Shown: in pieces, positions 1 to 8,505 of the stretch
How the letters are laid out: each line of letters starts with the position of its first letter
How positions within the stretch are numbered: position 1 is the first letter of the stretch
Source: Syntrophaceae bacterium
GTDB lineage: Bacteria; Desulfobacterota; Syntrophia; Syntrophales; Smithellaceae
Direction: 5' to 3'
DNA: 64,000 nt
Assembly (NCBI GenBank): GCA_018436925.1
Contig: JAHDKI010000004.1
Coordinates: 1-64,000, forward strand
Position numbers and translations under genes: made by a program
Notes under the pieces: generated by a model
Seen by the model: the letters and a program-made list of their open reading frames with translations, nothing else
What the model was told of the DNA's origin: nothing
Databases searched by the model: none

Positions 1-36
1 AAGGCAGCGTAAGTCCGCCGCGGCCAAAACCGAAGG

Positions 37-71
37 AAAGGGGCTTCCGGGCTACACCCTTCAGCCCCTTT
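37..71. terminator. Hairpin, possible bidirectional terminator
   Basis: Nine-base-pair inverted repeat AAAGGGGCT / AGCCCCTTT with a 17-base inner part that can form a smaller GGG/CCC helix. It lies 84 bases past the stop of the minus-strand PBP1A gene and next to the window edge. There is no long T run on either side, so termination is only plausible. Bases 1-12 read as a possible 3' end of an upstream plus-strand gene (KAA then TAA), but one short frame cannot prove this. Confidence 0.4.
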
Positions 72-154
72 CTTTGAACATCGTTAAAAGCGGACATATC
101 ATGTGCTACAAAATAGGACTTTTCTATTTGCTACTAACAGGGGCTTTCTTGCAT

Positions 155-2182
155 CTATCGAAAAAGATCTTCTGCTTCCTCAAGAAGGGGTTCCGACCGG
201 TCGGACGGCAGAGCATTTTCCAGGAAGCATTCATAGATCGCGCCGCGGTCGGACGGAGAAGCAATCAATCCGGTTTTAGGATCGACCTTGACAAAAACCA
301 CGCCTTCCGGCGTGGGGAAGGCCTCAACCGGTTTTCCCTCGAGAGCCTTTTCCATGAAATAAAGCCAGATCGGCGCGGCGGCGCGTCCGCCGACTTCGTG
401 TTTGCCCAGGGAGGCTTCCTGATCGAACCCCACCCAGACCCCGGCGATCAATGAAGGGGTGTATCCGATGAACCAGGCATCCCGAATGTCATTGGTGGTT
501 CCCGTTTTCCCCGCCACGGGCCTTCCGATGCTTTTGACGCGCCGGCCCGTTCCGCTTTCCACAACATCCCGCATCACATAGGACGTCATAAAGGCGATGC
601 GCGGATCAATGACCTGTTCGGATTGAACTTTGGTTTCTTCGAAGACATTGCCCGTACGGTCGACGATTTTACGGATGAAGTATGGCGTGACTCTCTTGCC
701 CTGGTTGGCCAAAACGCCGTAGGCGCGCACCAATTCCTGCATTGTCACCCCGGAAGACCCCAGCGCCAAGGAATAATTTCGGGCCAGAGGCGAGGTGATG
801 CCCATGTTCATCGCGTAAGACACGGCATAATCGATGCCGATTTCTTCCAGAATTTTGATCGTCACGATGTTGCGGGATTGAACCAGCGCCGTTCTCATGG
901 TGATCGGGCCGAGGAACTTTTCATCGAAATTTTTCGGTTTCCACATGCCGTCTTGTTGAGTGGGATCCTCAAAGACGATCGGAGAATCGACAAAGCGAGT
1001 GGAGGGATTCATGCCTTTGTCGAACGCGGCGGTGTAAATCAGCGGCTTGAAGGCCGAACCGGGTTGTCTGCGGGATTGAATGGTCCGATTGAACTCGCTT
1101 TTGGCGAAATCGCGTCCGCCGACCATCGCGCGGATCGCTCCCGTTTTGACTTCCATGCAGTACAGAGCGCCCTGAACGAGACCTTTTTCAAAGTCGCTTC
1201 TTTCCTCCAACTCGGACAGACCTTTTTCCAGAGCGTCGCGCGCCGCTGTCTGCATGGCCAGATCCAAGGTGGTGTAAATAGTCAGGCCTTCCTTATACAG
1301 AACGTCGCCGCCGTACTTTTCCTGAACATATCGGCGGACATGCTCCACAAAGTAGGCTGCGACTTTGTCTTTGGGTTTCATCGGACGGAGCTTCAGTTCC
1401 GCCGCCGCCGCCGCGTCCAGCTGTTCTTGGGTGATGTATCCGTCTTCCATCATGCGGGTGAGCACGTAAATCTGGCGTTCTTTGGCCCGGTCGAAATACA
1501 AAAAAGGCGAATAGGCGCTCGGAGCCTTGGGGAGCCCCGCCAAGAGCGCCGCTTCCGGCAGGTTCAGGTCGCGGGCGCTTTTTCCGAAGTAGCCGATGGA
1601 TGCGGATTCCACGCCATAAGTGCCGTGCCCAAGATAAATCTGATTAAGATAGAGATTGAGGATTTCGTCCTTGGTCAGATATTTGTCGATTTTATAGGAA
1701 AGAATCGCCTCCTTGAACTTCCTCATATACTTTTTTTCCGGAGACAAATACATCAGTTTGGCGACCTGCTGCGTGATCGTGCTGCCTCCCTGGACGATTT
1801 TGCCGGCTTCCACGTTTTTAAAAAGCGCCCGGAAAATACTTTGAATATCAAAACCCTCGTGCTGATAGAAGCGGGAATCCTCCGCGGCGATAAACGCCTG
1901 CTGAACAATTTGCGGAACATCTTTAATGTTGATGAGCTTGCGGTCTTCGAGGAAGAATTCGTCGATGAGCTCGTCGTTGACATCCACAACCCGCGAAGCG
2001 ATACTGGGGCGGTAATCTTTGAGGGTGTCGATGCCCGGCAGATCAAGCGTCAGCAGATAGTAAACCACGGTGCCGCCGACCGTCACCAAAAGCACAAGGA
2101 AAACAACGCCGAACAGGAGGGTCATGATTCTGCGGTGCTTCAAGGGAGACAGCTCGTTTTTCTTCATTTTATTCTTCGCCAT
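155..2182 (-). CDS. mrcA: Penicillin-binding protein 1A (bifunctional transglycosylase/transpeptidase)
   Basis: Class A PBP of 675 residues that polymerises and cross-links peptidoglycan on the outer face of the inner membrane. A short basic N-terminus precedes one membrane anchor (about residues 19-44). The GT51 glycosyltransferase domain follows, with the catalytic EDSRF motif at 101-105, GGSTITQQ at 132-139 and the KxxEILNLYLNQ block near 171-182. The transpeptidase domain has SxxK (S376, K379), SRN at 436-438 and KTGT at 559-562, so both activities look intact. The length is somewhat shorter than enterobacterial PBP1A but usual for deltaproteobacteria. The start overlaps the end of tatC by 14 bases, so the two are probably cotranscribed. 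Confidence 0.95.
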   Translation of the reverse strand: MAKNKMKKNELSPLKHRRIMTLLFGVVFLVLLVTVGGTVVYYLLTLDLPGIDTLKDYRPSIASRVVDVNDELIDEFFLEDRKLINIKDVPQIVQQAFIAAEDSRFYQHEGFDIQSIFRALFKNVEAGKIVQGGSTITQQVAKLMYLSPEKKYMRKFKEAILSYKIDKYLTKDEILNLYLNQIYLGHGTYGVESASIGYFGKSARDLNLPEAALLAGLPKAPSAYSPFLYFDRAKERQIYVLTRMMEDGYITQEQLDAAAAAELKLRPMKPKDKVAAYFVEHVRRYVQEKYGGDVLYKEGLTIYTTLDLAMQTAARDALEKGLSELEERSDFEKGLVQGALYCMEVKTGAIRAMVGGRDFAKSEFNRTIQSRRQPGSAFKPLIYTAAFDKGMNPSTRFVDSPIVFEDPTQQDGMWKPKNFDEKFLGPITMRTALVQSRNIVTIKILEEIGIDYAVSYAMNMGITSPLARNYSLALGSSGVTMQELVRAYGVLANQGKRVTPYFIRKIVDRTGNVFEETKVQSEQVIDPRIAFMTSYVMRDVVESGTGRRVKSIGRPVAGKTGTTNDIRDAWFIGYTPSLIAGVWVGFDQEASLGKHEVGGRAAAPIWLYFMEKALEGKPVEAFPTPEGVVFVKVDPKTGLIASPSDRGAIYECFLENALPSDRSEPLLEEAEDLFR

Positions 2183-2954
2183 TTGTGCTTACCGTTTCTT
2201 GGGGCTGCGTTTCGGGCGCGGGCGTTTTTTTGGAAACGAATCTTGCGATCACTATACTTACTTCATATAAAAACAGCAAGGGCAGGGCCATCAGGATCTG
2301 GCTGAGCGCGTCGGGAGATGGCGTCAGGATGGCGGCGGCGACGAAAATCAGCAAGATGGCGTATTTTCTTTGCTTGGAGAGCATCCGGGCATTCACGATG
2401 CCGAGTTTGGCCAAAAAGAAGATCATGATCGGCAACTGAAAGGACAGACCGAATCCCAGAAGGAATTTGACAAAAAGCGACAGGTAGTCGGCAAACGAGA
2501 TCATGGCTTGGAGATATTCATTGTTGAAGCTGACAAAAAACCGGAAGGCGGGAGGCAAAACCACGAGATAGCCGAATGAAACGCCGCCCAGAAAAAGAAT
2601 GGTGGAGGACAACACAAACGGGACGACATACTTTTTTTCCGTAGGCAGCAGCGCCGGCGCAATGAATTTCCAGATCTGATAGAAGATAAAGGGGCTCGTC
2701 AGAATCACCGAGGCGAAAAACGAAATCTTCATATAGGTGAAAAACGCCTGGGTGAGGCCCGTGAAGATCAGATAGCTTTTATCCGGCAGGGCGTTGATGA
2801 GCGGACGGGTGAGGATGTCGAACAAATAATCCCTGAAGTACCAGCAGCCCAAGAAACCGACGCCCACGGCGATAAGCGCGCGGGTCAGGCGATTGCGCAA
2901 CTCGAGCAGGTGCTCGGTGAGGGACATTTTGGTTTCTTCGGACTGATCTTCCAT
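2169..2954 (-). CDS. tatC: Sec-independent (Tat) translocase subunit TatC
   Basis: TatC is the receptor of the twin-arginine translocase, recognising signal peptides of folded and often cofactor-bearing proteins. The 261-residue product starts with the diagnostic SLTEHLLELRNRL block and has six predicted membrane helices. The conserved FxxYxKxSFF and PxSPFIFYQIWKFIAPAL stretches follow the first helix. The C-terminus is a charged tail. It sits 38 bases downstream of the TatA/B gene and overlaps pbp1A, forming a tatA/B-tatC-pbp1A transcription unit from the promoter near 3300. Confidence 0.97.
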   Translation of the reverse strand: MEDQSEETKMSLTEHLLELRNRLTRALIAVGVGFLGCWYFRDYLFDILTRPLINALPDKSYLIFTGLTQAFFTYMKISFFASVILTSPFIFYQIWKFIAPALLPTEKKYVVPFVLSSTILFLGGVSFGYLVVLPPAFRFFVSFNNEYLQAMISFADYLSLFVKFLLGFGLSFQLPIMIFFLAKLGIVNARMLSKQRKYAILLIFVAAAILTPSPDALSQILMALPLLFLYEVSIVIARFVSKKTPAPETQPQETVSTNGEE

Positions 2955-2992
2955 CGCTAATCGTCAATTGAGTGTTATTCGGTAAGGGGGTG

Positions 2993-3259
2993 TCAGGCCT
3001 GGTGGCTTTCGTCCGGAGTGATCTTGTTTTTCGGATCAGTCTTCGCCGGAAGGGCCGGCTTCGGCCCGCTATGGTCTTTTTGATCGTCTTCTTCCTGAAA
3101 CGTTTTTTTCAGATCATCTTTCACGTCGTCCGTCGCCTTTTTAAACTCGCTGAAACCTTTGCCCAGAGATTTGGCCAGATCGGGTAATTTTTTCGGCCCG
3201 ACGATCAAAAGCGCGACAAGCGCGATAATTATGAGTTCCTGCATCCCGATACCAAACAT
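2993..3259 (-). CDS. tatA: Sec-independent translocase protein TatA/TatB
   Basis: An 88-residue TatA/B family protein, the pore-forming or receptor partner of TatC. It has a short N-terminal membrane helix (residues 5-21) beginning FGIGMQELI, the hinge GPKKLPDLAKSLGKG and an amphipathic helix, then a charged low-complexity tail. The FGIG start is TatB-like, while the small size and the KLPDLAKSLGKG hinge are TatA-like. With only one gene here it may serve both roles, or a second copy may lie elsewhere. It is the first gene of the tat unit. Confidence 0.9.
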   Translation of the reverse strand: MFGIGMQELIIIALVALLIVGPKKLPDLAKSLGKGFSEFKKATDDVKDDLKKTFQEEDDQKDHSGPKPALPAKTDPKNKITPDESHQA

Positions 3260-3291
3260 GGTGTTCCCGCTCCTTATTCAATAGTTTTGTA

Positions 3292-3319
3292 CCTATATAT
3301 TGATTGAGGGTTTTGTCAA
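3292..3319 (-). promoter_or_regulatory. Predicted sigma-70 promoter of the tat operon
   Basis: On the minus strand a perfect -35 TTGACA (3314-3319) is followed after 16 bases by TATAGG (3292-3297). The predicted start lies about 25 bases before the TatA/B start codon. Its -35 box is only 10 bases from the -35 box of the opposite promoter for the enoyl-CoA hydratase, so the two are back-to-back. Confidence 0.6.
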
Positions 3320-3329
3320 TGTTTTTCAC

Positions 3330-3359
3330 TTGACACTGCGGGGGGGTTGCCTCTATAGT
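3330..3359 (+). promoter_or_regulatory. Predicted sigma-70 promoter of the enoyl-CoA hydratase gene
   Basis: TTGACA (3330-3335), an 18-base spacer containing a run of seven G, then TATAGT (3354-3359). The gene start is at 3438, leaving a leader of about 70 bases that begins with an inverted repeat. Confidence 0.65.
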
Positions 3360-3360
3360 G

Positions 3361-3378
3361 CCCTCTCACAAAAGAGGG
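3361..3378. promoter_or_regulatory. Inverted repeat just downstream of the promoter
   Basis: Perfect 6-base inverted repeat CCCTCT-N6-AGAGGG starting two bases after the -10 box. It could be an operator overlapping the transcription start or a 5' hairpin. No regulator can be assigned. Confidence 0.4.
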
Positions 3379-3437
3379 AAATACTATAATTTCTCAAGCA
3401 ATTTTTTTCAAAATTCAGACATAAAGGAGGATTATCA

Positions 3438-4220
3438 ATGGCTTTTAATTATGAAAAACTGACTGTGGAACAAGATGGGATGGTTGTCGTGGCCGCCATC
3501 AATCATCCGCCCGCCAACTCGATGGGACAGGGTGTGTTGCGGGATCTGGAAGATCTGCTCAACAAATGTGAAAAAGATGACGCCGTCCGCGTCATCATCA
3601 TTACCGGCAGCGGCAACAAGCTGTTTTCCGCCGGCGCCGACATTACGGAATTTGCGAGCATTCAGGCCGGAAACGTGCCCAAATACAACGGCAATGAAAT
3701 TTATTTCAAAATTGAAAATTATCCCAAAGTCATCATCGCGGCGATGCAGGGCGGCGCCTATGGCGGAGGACTGGAGTTGGCCTGCTGCTGCCATCTGAGA
3801 ATTATGGCGGAAGAAGCGACGTTAGGGCTTCCCGAGGTTAAATTGGGCCTCAATCCCGGATGGGGCGGCACGCAGCGTCTGCCCCGGTTCATCGGCAAGA
3901 CCAAGGCGTTGGAGCTCATGCTGACCGGCGATTTCATGTCGTCTAAGGAAGCGCTCGCACTGGGGTTGCTCAACAAGGTCGTTCCACAGGCGGAAGTCCT
4001 GGAAACCGCGAAAAAACTGGCCAAGAAACTGGCCGCCGGCGCGCCGGTCGCGCAGCGGGAAATCATGAGGGCGGTGCGGGAAGGCATGGAGACCACGGTT
4101 TTCGAAGGGGTCATGAAAGTGGAATTCAGCGCCAGCAAAGCGTTACAGTTCACGGAAGACTTCAAGGAAGGCGCCAAGGCCTTTTTGGAAAAAAGAGCCC
4201 CCAACTTCAAGGGACGTTAA
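3438..4220 (+). CDS. Enoyl-CoA hydratase/isomerase family (crotonase)
   Basis: A 260-residue crotonase-fold protein that should hydrate trans-2-enoyl-CoA in beta-oxidation. The CoA-binding SAGADITEF block (residues 64-72) and the oxyanion GGAYGGGLELA segment are present. Both catalytic glutamates of true hydratases are seen, at E113 and E133 (LPEVKLGLNPGWGGTQRLPR region). The start has a strong AAAGGAGG site 8-10 bases upstream. The gene is monocistronic, with its own promoter and terminator. It could act with the acyl-CoA dehydrogenases at 8.5-12.5 kb. Substrate chain length cannot be told from sequence. Confidence 0.93.
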   Translation: MAFNYEKLTVEQDGMVVVAAINHPPANSMGQGVLRDLEDLLNKCEKDDAVRVIIITGSGNKLFSAGADITEFASIQAGNVPKYNGNEIYFKIENYPKVIIAAMQGGAYGGGLELACCCHLRIMAEEATLGLPEVKLGLNPGWGGTQRLPRFIGKTKALELMLTGDFMSSKEALALGLLNKVVPQAEVLETAKKLAKKLAAGAPVAQREIMRAVREGMETTVFEGVMKVEFSASKALQFTEDFKEGAKAFLEKRAPNFKGR

Positions 4221-4252
4221 TGTCCGCTCGACGTCGGAGTGTTCATTGAACC

Positions 4253-4284
4253 AGGCGGCCGGAAGATCCGGCCGCCTTTTTTTT
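4253..4284 (+). terminator. Rho-independent terminator after the enoyl-CoA hydratase gene
   Basis: Ten-base stem AGGCGGCCGG / CCGGCCGCCT with loop AAGAT, followed by eight T. Confidence 0.9.
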
Positions 4285-4302
4285 GGGGATATTCACAGGG
4301 GC

Positions 4303-5730
4303 TTACCAGGGCTTGCAGTCTTTTCCCGGCATCTGGTAGGCCTTCCATGTTTCACCGCAGCGGCTTTCCACGAAATCATGAAACTGAATGCTGATCCGAT
4401 CGGCTGACGACGCCCAGTTGGGGAAGTTGATCACCTGCGCGGCGCCGCATCCGCCTCTGGGAATCAGCATGGCGCGTGTGGTCGCGTTGATCGGGGATGC
4501 GGCCGGAATCATCACGTCCACGCCGGTCATAAAACTGATCGCGTAAAAATAGGGAATCGGCGCGGCGAGATTGGAAAGACCGTCCGCCCCCTGGTCATAA
4601 GCGTAAATGCCGATCACACCGGTCCGGTAGGCGCCTTTGATGAGCGGACAGGTGGCCGCGTTCACGATGTTGATGCCATTGATCGTCAGGATGTCATTAT
4701 TCGCGTCCTGATCCCCCCAGAATTCTTTGTTTCGGCTGATTATCAGCGTGCTGTGGGCGTCGCTCCGGTCCATATAAGCGGCGGATCCCCCATAAGTTGG
4801 ATTCGACAGCTGAATGCGCATCCAGTAATTGCTGCGGATGAAGGGTTCGAAGTAGAAGTGGTGCGATTCCATGCCGTTGCGGACAATGTTGAATTCATAG
4901 TTGGAGCCGCCTTTGGCCTTGAAGGGTCCCCAGGTGCCGGTGGCATCCAGCCTGTAAACGGCCGCCGGTTTTTTGCATCGTCTGGCGCCTGTTTCCCCAT
5001 TGACTTCCCAGATTTCCAGGGTGGCGCCGTCCGCGCCGATATTGAGCGGAAAGAGAACCGCGCGTCCGGCCAAACGGACCGCGCCGGGCGGCTCCATGAC
5101 AATATCGGTGGTCCAAGGAGATAAGCCTGTGAAAAACTGGAAAATATGGGCAAAGGATTCGGGCGAAGTGGCCACTTCCACATGCGATTGATCCGGCAGA
5201 AGAACATTGGTGGCGCCGACGATTTCGTTGGCCGGATTGTATGTCCATCCTTTTCCCGCCCAGATGGCGAGCGTCGGAACGCCGCCCGGCAGCGCGGCGG
5301 CGGTCCGTCCGTCGATATTGACATACCGGGCGATTTTCGCGGCCCTCTCCGGCGTGGCCAGGTATCCCTGGGACACAAACGTGCCCATGGAGTGACCCAG
5401 CAGATCGACCTGGTCAAAACCGGTTGCCTGACGCAAAGCGTCAATGGTTTGATCCATGGCGGTGAAGATCTGTTCGTAGGTGTTCAATGACATCGTAGAG
5501 TCATACTCATGCACGGCAATGTATTTTGCCGGATAGCCGTTGGTCGTAAAGCGCATCGCGTGGGCCTGAAATTGCGCCCCCGACCCGGCGCCGCCGTGGA
5601 CGAACACCATCGGTCGCATATTTTTTAAATACTGAACTTTGGCCTGTGCAGGGACAGAAAGGGCGATGAAGCAAAAAAGCGCCAGGCTCAGGCAGACGGC
5701 CAAACGCCGGAAGCATGCTTTTGTGTTCAT
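4303..5730 (-). CDS. Secreted AFL-type lipase (alpha/beta hydrolase plus C-terminal beta domain)
   Basis: A 475-residue protein with a signal peptide (residues 1-30, ending PAQA). The mature part opens with MRPMVFVHGGAGSG and has the nucleophile elbow GHSMG (S114). The acid is D140 in the NIDG segment and the base H183 in SHVEV. Order, spacing and total length match, from memory, the Archaeoglobus fulgidus lipase AFL (about 474 residues), including shared PERAAK, GADG and ADRxSIxxQFxDF segments in the C-terminal half. That half should be the beta-barrel lipid-binding domain. The likely role is hydrolysis of exported or environmental acylglycerols or polyesters. It is transcribed alone, with a GGAGG site before the start. 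Confidence 0.85.
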   Translation of the reverse strand: MNTKACFRRLAVCLSLALFCFIALSVPAQAKVQYLKNMRPMVFVHGGAGSGAQFQAHAMRFTTNGYPAKYIAVHEYDSTMSLNTYEQIFTAMDQTIDALRQATGFDQVDLLGHSMGTFVSQGYLATPERAAKIARYVNIDGRTAAALPGGVPTLAIWAGKGWTYNPANEIVGATNVLLPDQSHVEVATSPESFAHIFQFFTGLSPWTTDIVMEPPGAVRLAGRAVLFPLNIGADGATLEIWEVNGETGARRCKKPAAVYRLDATGTWGPFKAKGGSNYEFNIVRNGMESHHFYFEPFIRSNYWMRIQLSNPTYGGSAAYMDRSDAHSTLIISRNKEFWGDQDANNDILTINGINIVNAATCPLIKGAYRTGVIGIYAYDQGADGLSNLAAPIPYFYAISFMTGVDVMIPAASPINATTRAMLIPRGGCGAAQVINFPNWASSADRISIQFHDFVESRCGETWKAYQMPGKDCKPW

Positions 5731-5754
5731 ATTGTTTCCTCCTGGAATGCCTTT

Positions 5755-5783
5755 CGATAGAGTCAGGTTGGTGGTTTTGTCAA
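5755..5783 (-). promoter_or_regulatory. Predicted promoter of the AFL-type lipase gene
   Basis: On the minus strand a perfect TTGACA (5778-5783) is followed after 16-17 bases by TCTATC or CTATCG (5755-5761), about 25 bases before the start codon. The -10 box is poor, so it may need activation. Confidence 0.45.
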
Positions 5784-6180
5784 GACGCGGCGGACATGCG
5801 GCGACGCGACCCGTGTCGGGGCGGCGCTCTTTGTCCGGTGAGCATCCGTAAACGGAATGCCGGCTGACTGGAATTTGTTTGATCCTTCATGGCAGACAAC
5901 TCGCCTTTCCGAAGCGGCGACGGAGGTCCTCCGCGCTGTTTCGGTCTTGGATGCGGTCACTGGAACAGGCCGATCAGCGGACGGTCCGCGCAGATCAACT
6001 GAAAAACGCGATGGGGAATCGGAAAAAACGTTCTGCGGTCATCGAATGAAGAAGTCGGTGTTTGTGTGGAGATTAGCAAATAATTTGATTCTGTCAAGAC
6101 GATTCAAGCGCAAGGGATGCGCGGAGATGAGACATCTTTTTCTTTGTATAAAGAGTTGATTTATTGTATGAAACATCCGC
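5784..6180. other. Intergenic region with no convincing gene
   Basis: About 400 bases between the divergently transcribed lipase and histidine kinase genes. Short open frames here have biased composition and no ribosome sites. The end (about 6120-6180) is AT-rich and is the likely promoter region of the kinase, but no clear -35/-10 pair could be chosen. Confidence 0.5.
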
Positions 6181-8331
6181 TTGACGCCTGAACAGACGGC
6201 TCTGGAGAACGAAACGGAGATGAATAAAGGCACGATTGCTTCGGCTACGGCGGCAAAGAAAATTGAAGCGCTGCAAAAGCAGATTTCGGATCTGAAAAAA
6301 AGCGAAGCTTTTTTCCGCGCAATCACTCAGAATTCGTCGGATATCGTTATTATCGTCAATACCAAAGCCCGCATCACCTATGTCAACCCGTCCATTGAAC
6401 GCTTCATGGGGTATTCCCCTGCCGAACTGATCGGACAAAGCGCTTTTGATTACATCGATCCGTCGGACCTGCCGAGGGCGCTTTTCGATTTCGGGCGGGC
6501 CATTCTTACCCGGAATACCAATATCCAGAACGCTTTCGGCGTGCGCCACAAAGACGGTTCGATCCGGATTCTGGAAGGCATCGGCATCAATTTGCTGGGC
6601 AACCGGTCCGTCCGCGGTTTTGTGATGAATGTGCGCGACGTAACCGACCGGCGCAAAGCGGAAGAAGAACTTGCCGCCTACCGCCGCCAGCTGGAAGAGC
6701 GGGTCCGGCAGCGGACGGCTGAACTATCGAGCGCCAATGAAAGACTCACCGAAGAACTCAACCAGCATCTCTTGACCCAGAGGGCGCTTGCGGAAAGCGA
6801 GAAAAAGTATCGCGACTTTCTGGAGGACGCGCCCATCGGCGTAGGCATCATCGATCTGGAAGGAAAAGTTCAATACATCAACCGCCGGATCGAAACGCTG
6901 ATGGGATGGCGGCGTGAACAAATCCTCGGCCGCTATGGATTCGGTCTTGACGTTTTCGACGACGAGACGCGCAATAAACTTTTAGAGCGCTTTACCGCAC
7001 GTCTGGATGGAGACGAGCCGAGGCATCTGGAGATCCCGGTTACAAGCGGAGACGGAGGGCAACTTTGGGTTGAGGTGATCACAACGATCTTGAAAAAAAA
7101 TGATCGACCCGCAGGCGCGCAGATGGTTTTTGTCGACGTCACGAAACGCAGGCAGGCCGAAGAGGAAAGAAGCGCGCTGGCGGATCGTCTGCACCGCGCG
7201 GAAAAGATGGAATCCCTGGGCACGCTGGCTGGCGGCGTGGCGCATGACCTCAACAACGTTTTAGGGGTTTTGGTCGGCTATACGGAATTGTTGCTCATGA
7301 AAATGAACGACGACGACCCCCTCAAGAAGCACTTGCACAGCATTATGAAATCCAGTGAGAAGGCCACGGCCATCATTCAGGATATGCTCACTTTGGCCCG
7401 CCGCGGCGTCACGGTGTCTCAGGTGGTTCATCTCAACGATGTTCTGGTGGAGTATTTCACCTCGCCGGAATTCAAGCGCCTTTGCGCCTATCATCCGCAG
7501 GTGGCCATCCGGAAGGATCTTGCGGCCGACCTGCTCAACATCAAGGGATCGCCGGTTCACCTGGGGAAAGCGGCCATGAACCTCATTTCCAACGCCGTTG
7601 AGGCCATCGCGGATCAGGGAAAAGTCGTCATCCGCACCGGGAACTGCTATCTGGAAAAGCCCGTTTCCGGTTATACGGACGTCAAAGAAGGAGACTATGT
7701 CTGCCTGACCGTTCAAGACAGCGGGCGCGGAATCGAGCCCGTCGACCGGAAAAAAATATTCGAGCCGTTTTACACCAAAAAAGTGATGGGCCGCAGCGGC
7801 ACGGGCCTGGGGCTGGCCGTAGTCTGGGGGACGGTGCTGGATCATCAAGGGTATATTGAGGTGAAAAGCGAACCGGGGCGGGGCAGCGAGTTTACGGTTT
7901 ATTTCCCCGCGACGCGCGAGTCCAGGCCTTCGCATGAATCCAGAATGCCTCTGGATTCTTACCTGGGAAGCGGGGAATCGGTGTTGGTCGTGGATGATGT
8001 GCCCGAGCAGCGGGAAATCGCCCGGCGCCTGCTGGAAAGACTGGGCTATCAGGTTCGAAGCGTATCCAGCGGAGAAGAAGCGATCGAGCATCTGCAAAAC
8101 CATCCGGCTGATATTTTGCTGTTGGATATGCTGATGGATCCGGGCATTGACGGACTGGAAACCTATCGGCGGATTCTTCAGATCGCGCCCGGGCAGAAAG
8201 CCGTCATCGTCAGCGGGTATTCGCAAACCGATCGGGTTCGCGAAGCGCTGCGATTGGGCGCGGGGGAGTATGTGCGCAAACCCTATCTACTTGAAACTCT
8301 AGGCTCAGCGATCCGAAAAACCCTTTCTTAA
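6181..8331 (+). CDS. Hybrid sensor histidine kinase (PAS-PAS-HisKA-HATPase-REC)
   Basis: A soluble hybrid kinase of about 703-716 residues. It carries a short coiled coil, PAS 1 (about 40-155, ending FVMNVRDVTDR), a second coiled coil, PAS 2 (about 205-320), and a HisKA domain with the H-box GGVAHDLNNVLG. The ATPase domain has the N-box NLISNAVEAI, the G1 box DSGRGIEP and the G2 box GTGLGLAVVWG. A C-terminal receiver domain holds the acidic pair VDD, the phospho-acceptor D in LLLDML and a lysine in VRKPY. There are no membrane segments, so it probably senses a cytoplasmic redox or metabolic signal. The frame opens with TTG at 6181; ATG at 6220 is an equally possible start. No separate response regulator is adjacent. 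Confidence 0.9.
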   Translation: MTPEQTALENETEMNKGTIASATAAKKIEALQKQISDLKKSEAFFRAITQNSSDIVIIVNTKARITYVNPSIERFMGYSPAELIGQSAFDYIDPSDLPRALFDFGRAILTRNTNIQNAFGVRHKDGSIRILEGIGINLLGNRSVRGFVMNVRDVTDRRKAEEELAAYRRQLEERVRQRTAELSSANERLTEELNQHLLTQRALAESEKKYRDFLEDAPIGVGIIDLEGKVQYINRRIETLMGWRREQILGRYGFGLDVFDDETRNKLLERFTARLDGDEPRHLEIPVTSGDGGQLWVEVITTILKKNDRPAGAQMVFVDVTKRRQAEEERSALADRLHRAEKMESLGTLAGGVAHDLNNVLGVLVGYTELLLMKMNDDDPLKKHLHSIMKSSEKATAIIQDMLTLARRGVTVSQVVHLNDVLVEYFTSPEFKRLCAYHPQVAIRKDLAADLLNIKGSPVHLGKAAMNLISNAVEAIADQGKVVIRTGNCYLEKPVSGYTDVKEGDYVCLTVQDSGRGIEPVDRKKIFEPFYTKKVMGRSGTGLGLAVVWGTVLDHQGYIEVKSEPGRGSEFTVYFPATRESRPSHESRMPLDSYLGSGESVLVVDDVPEQREIARRLLERLGYQVRSVSSGEEAIEHLQNHPADILLLDMLMDPGIDGLETYRRILQIAPGQKAVIVSGYSQTDRVREALRLGAGEYVRKPYLLETLGSAIRKTLS

Positions 8332-8427
8332 ACGTTCATCACAGCATTGTCATATAATATTGATATTTAAAGCAATTTTCATATTGTTCCCAGTGAGGAT
8401 GGTTATGGGGACTGCGCTGGAAAATTC

Positions 8428-8456
8428 TTGACTACCGGTCGGCCAGCTCATATACT
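8428..8456 (+). promoter_or_regulatory. Predicted sigma-70 promoter of acyl-CoA dehydrogenase copy 1
   Basis: TTGACT (8428-8433), 17-base spacer, TATACT (8451-8456), 50 bases before the start codon. The core boxes and the bases after the -10 are the same as in the promoter of copy 2, but the spacer sequence differs. Confidence 0.7.
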
Positions 8457-8505
8457 CGCGCCCGCAACCGGAGTAAAATCCAAATCATATTCAGGAGGAA
8501 GTACT

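Noticed and set aside
623..2305. Long plus-strand open frame (560 residues) opposite the PBP1A gene
   Set aside because: Antisense to a well-supported gene, with no family motifs or ribosome site; a GC-bias shadow. The same holds for large frames opposite por/nuo, PPDK-like, hisD and murA genes.
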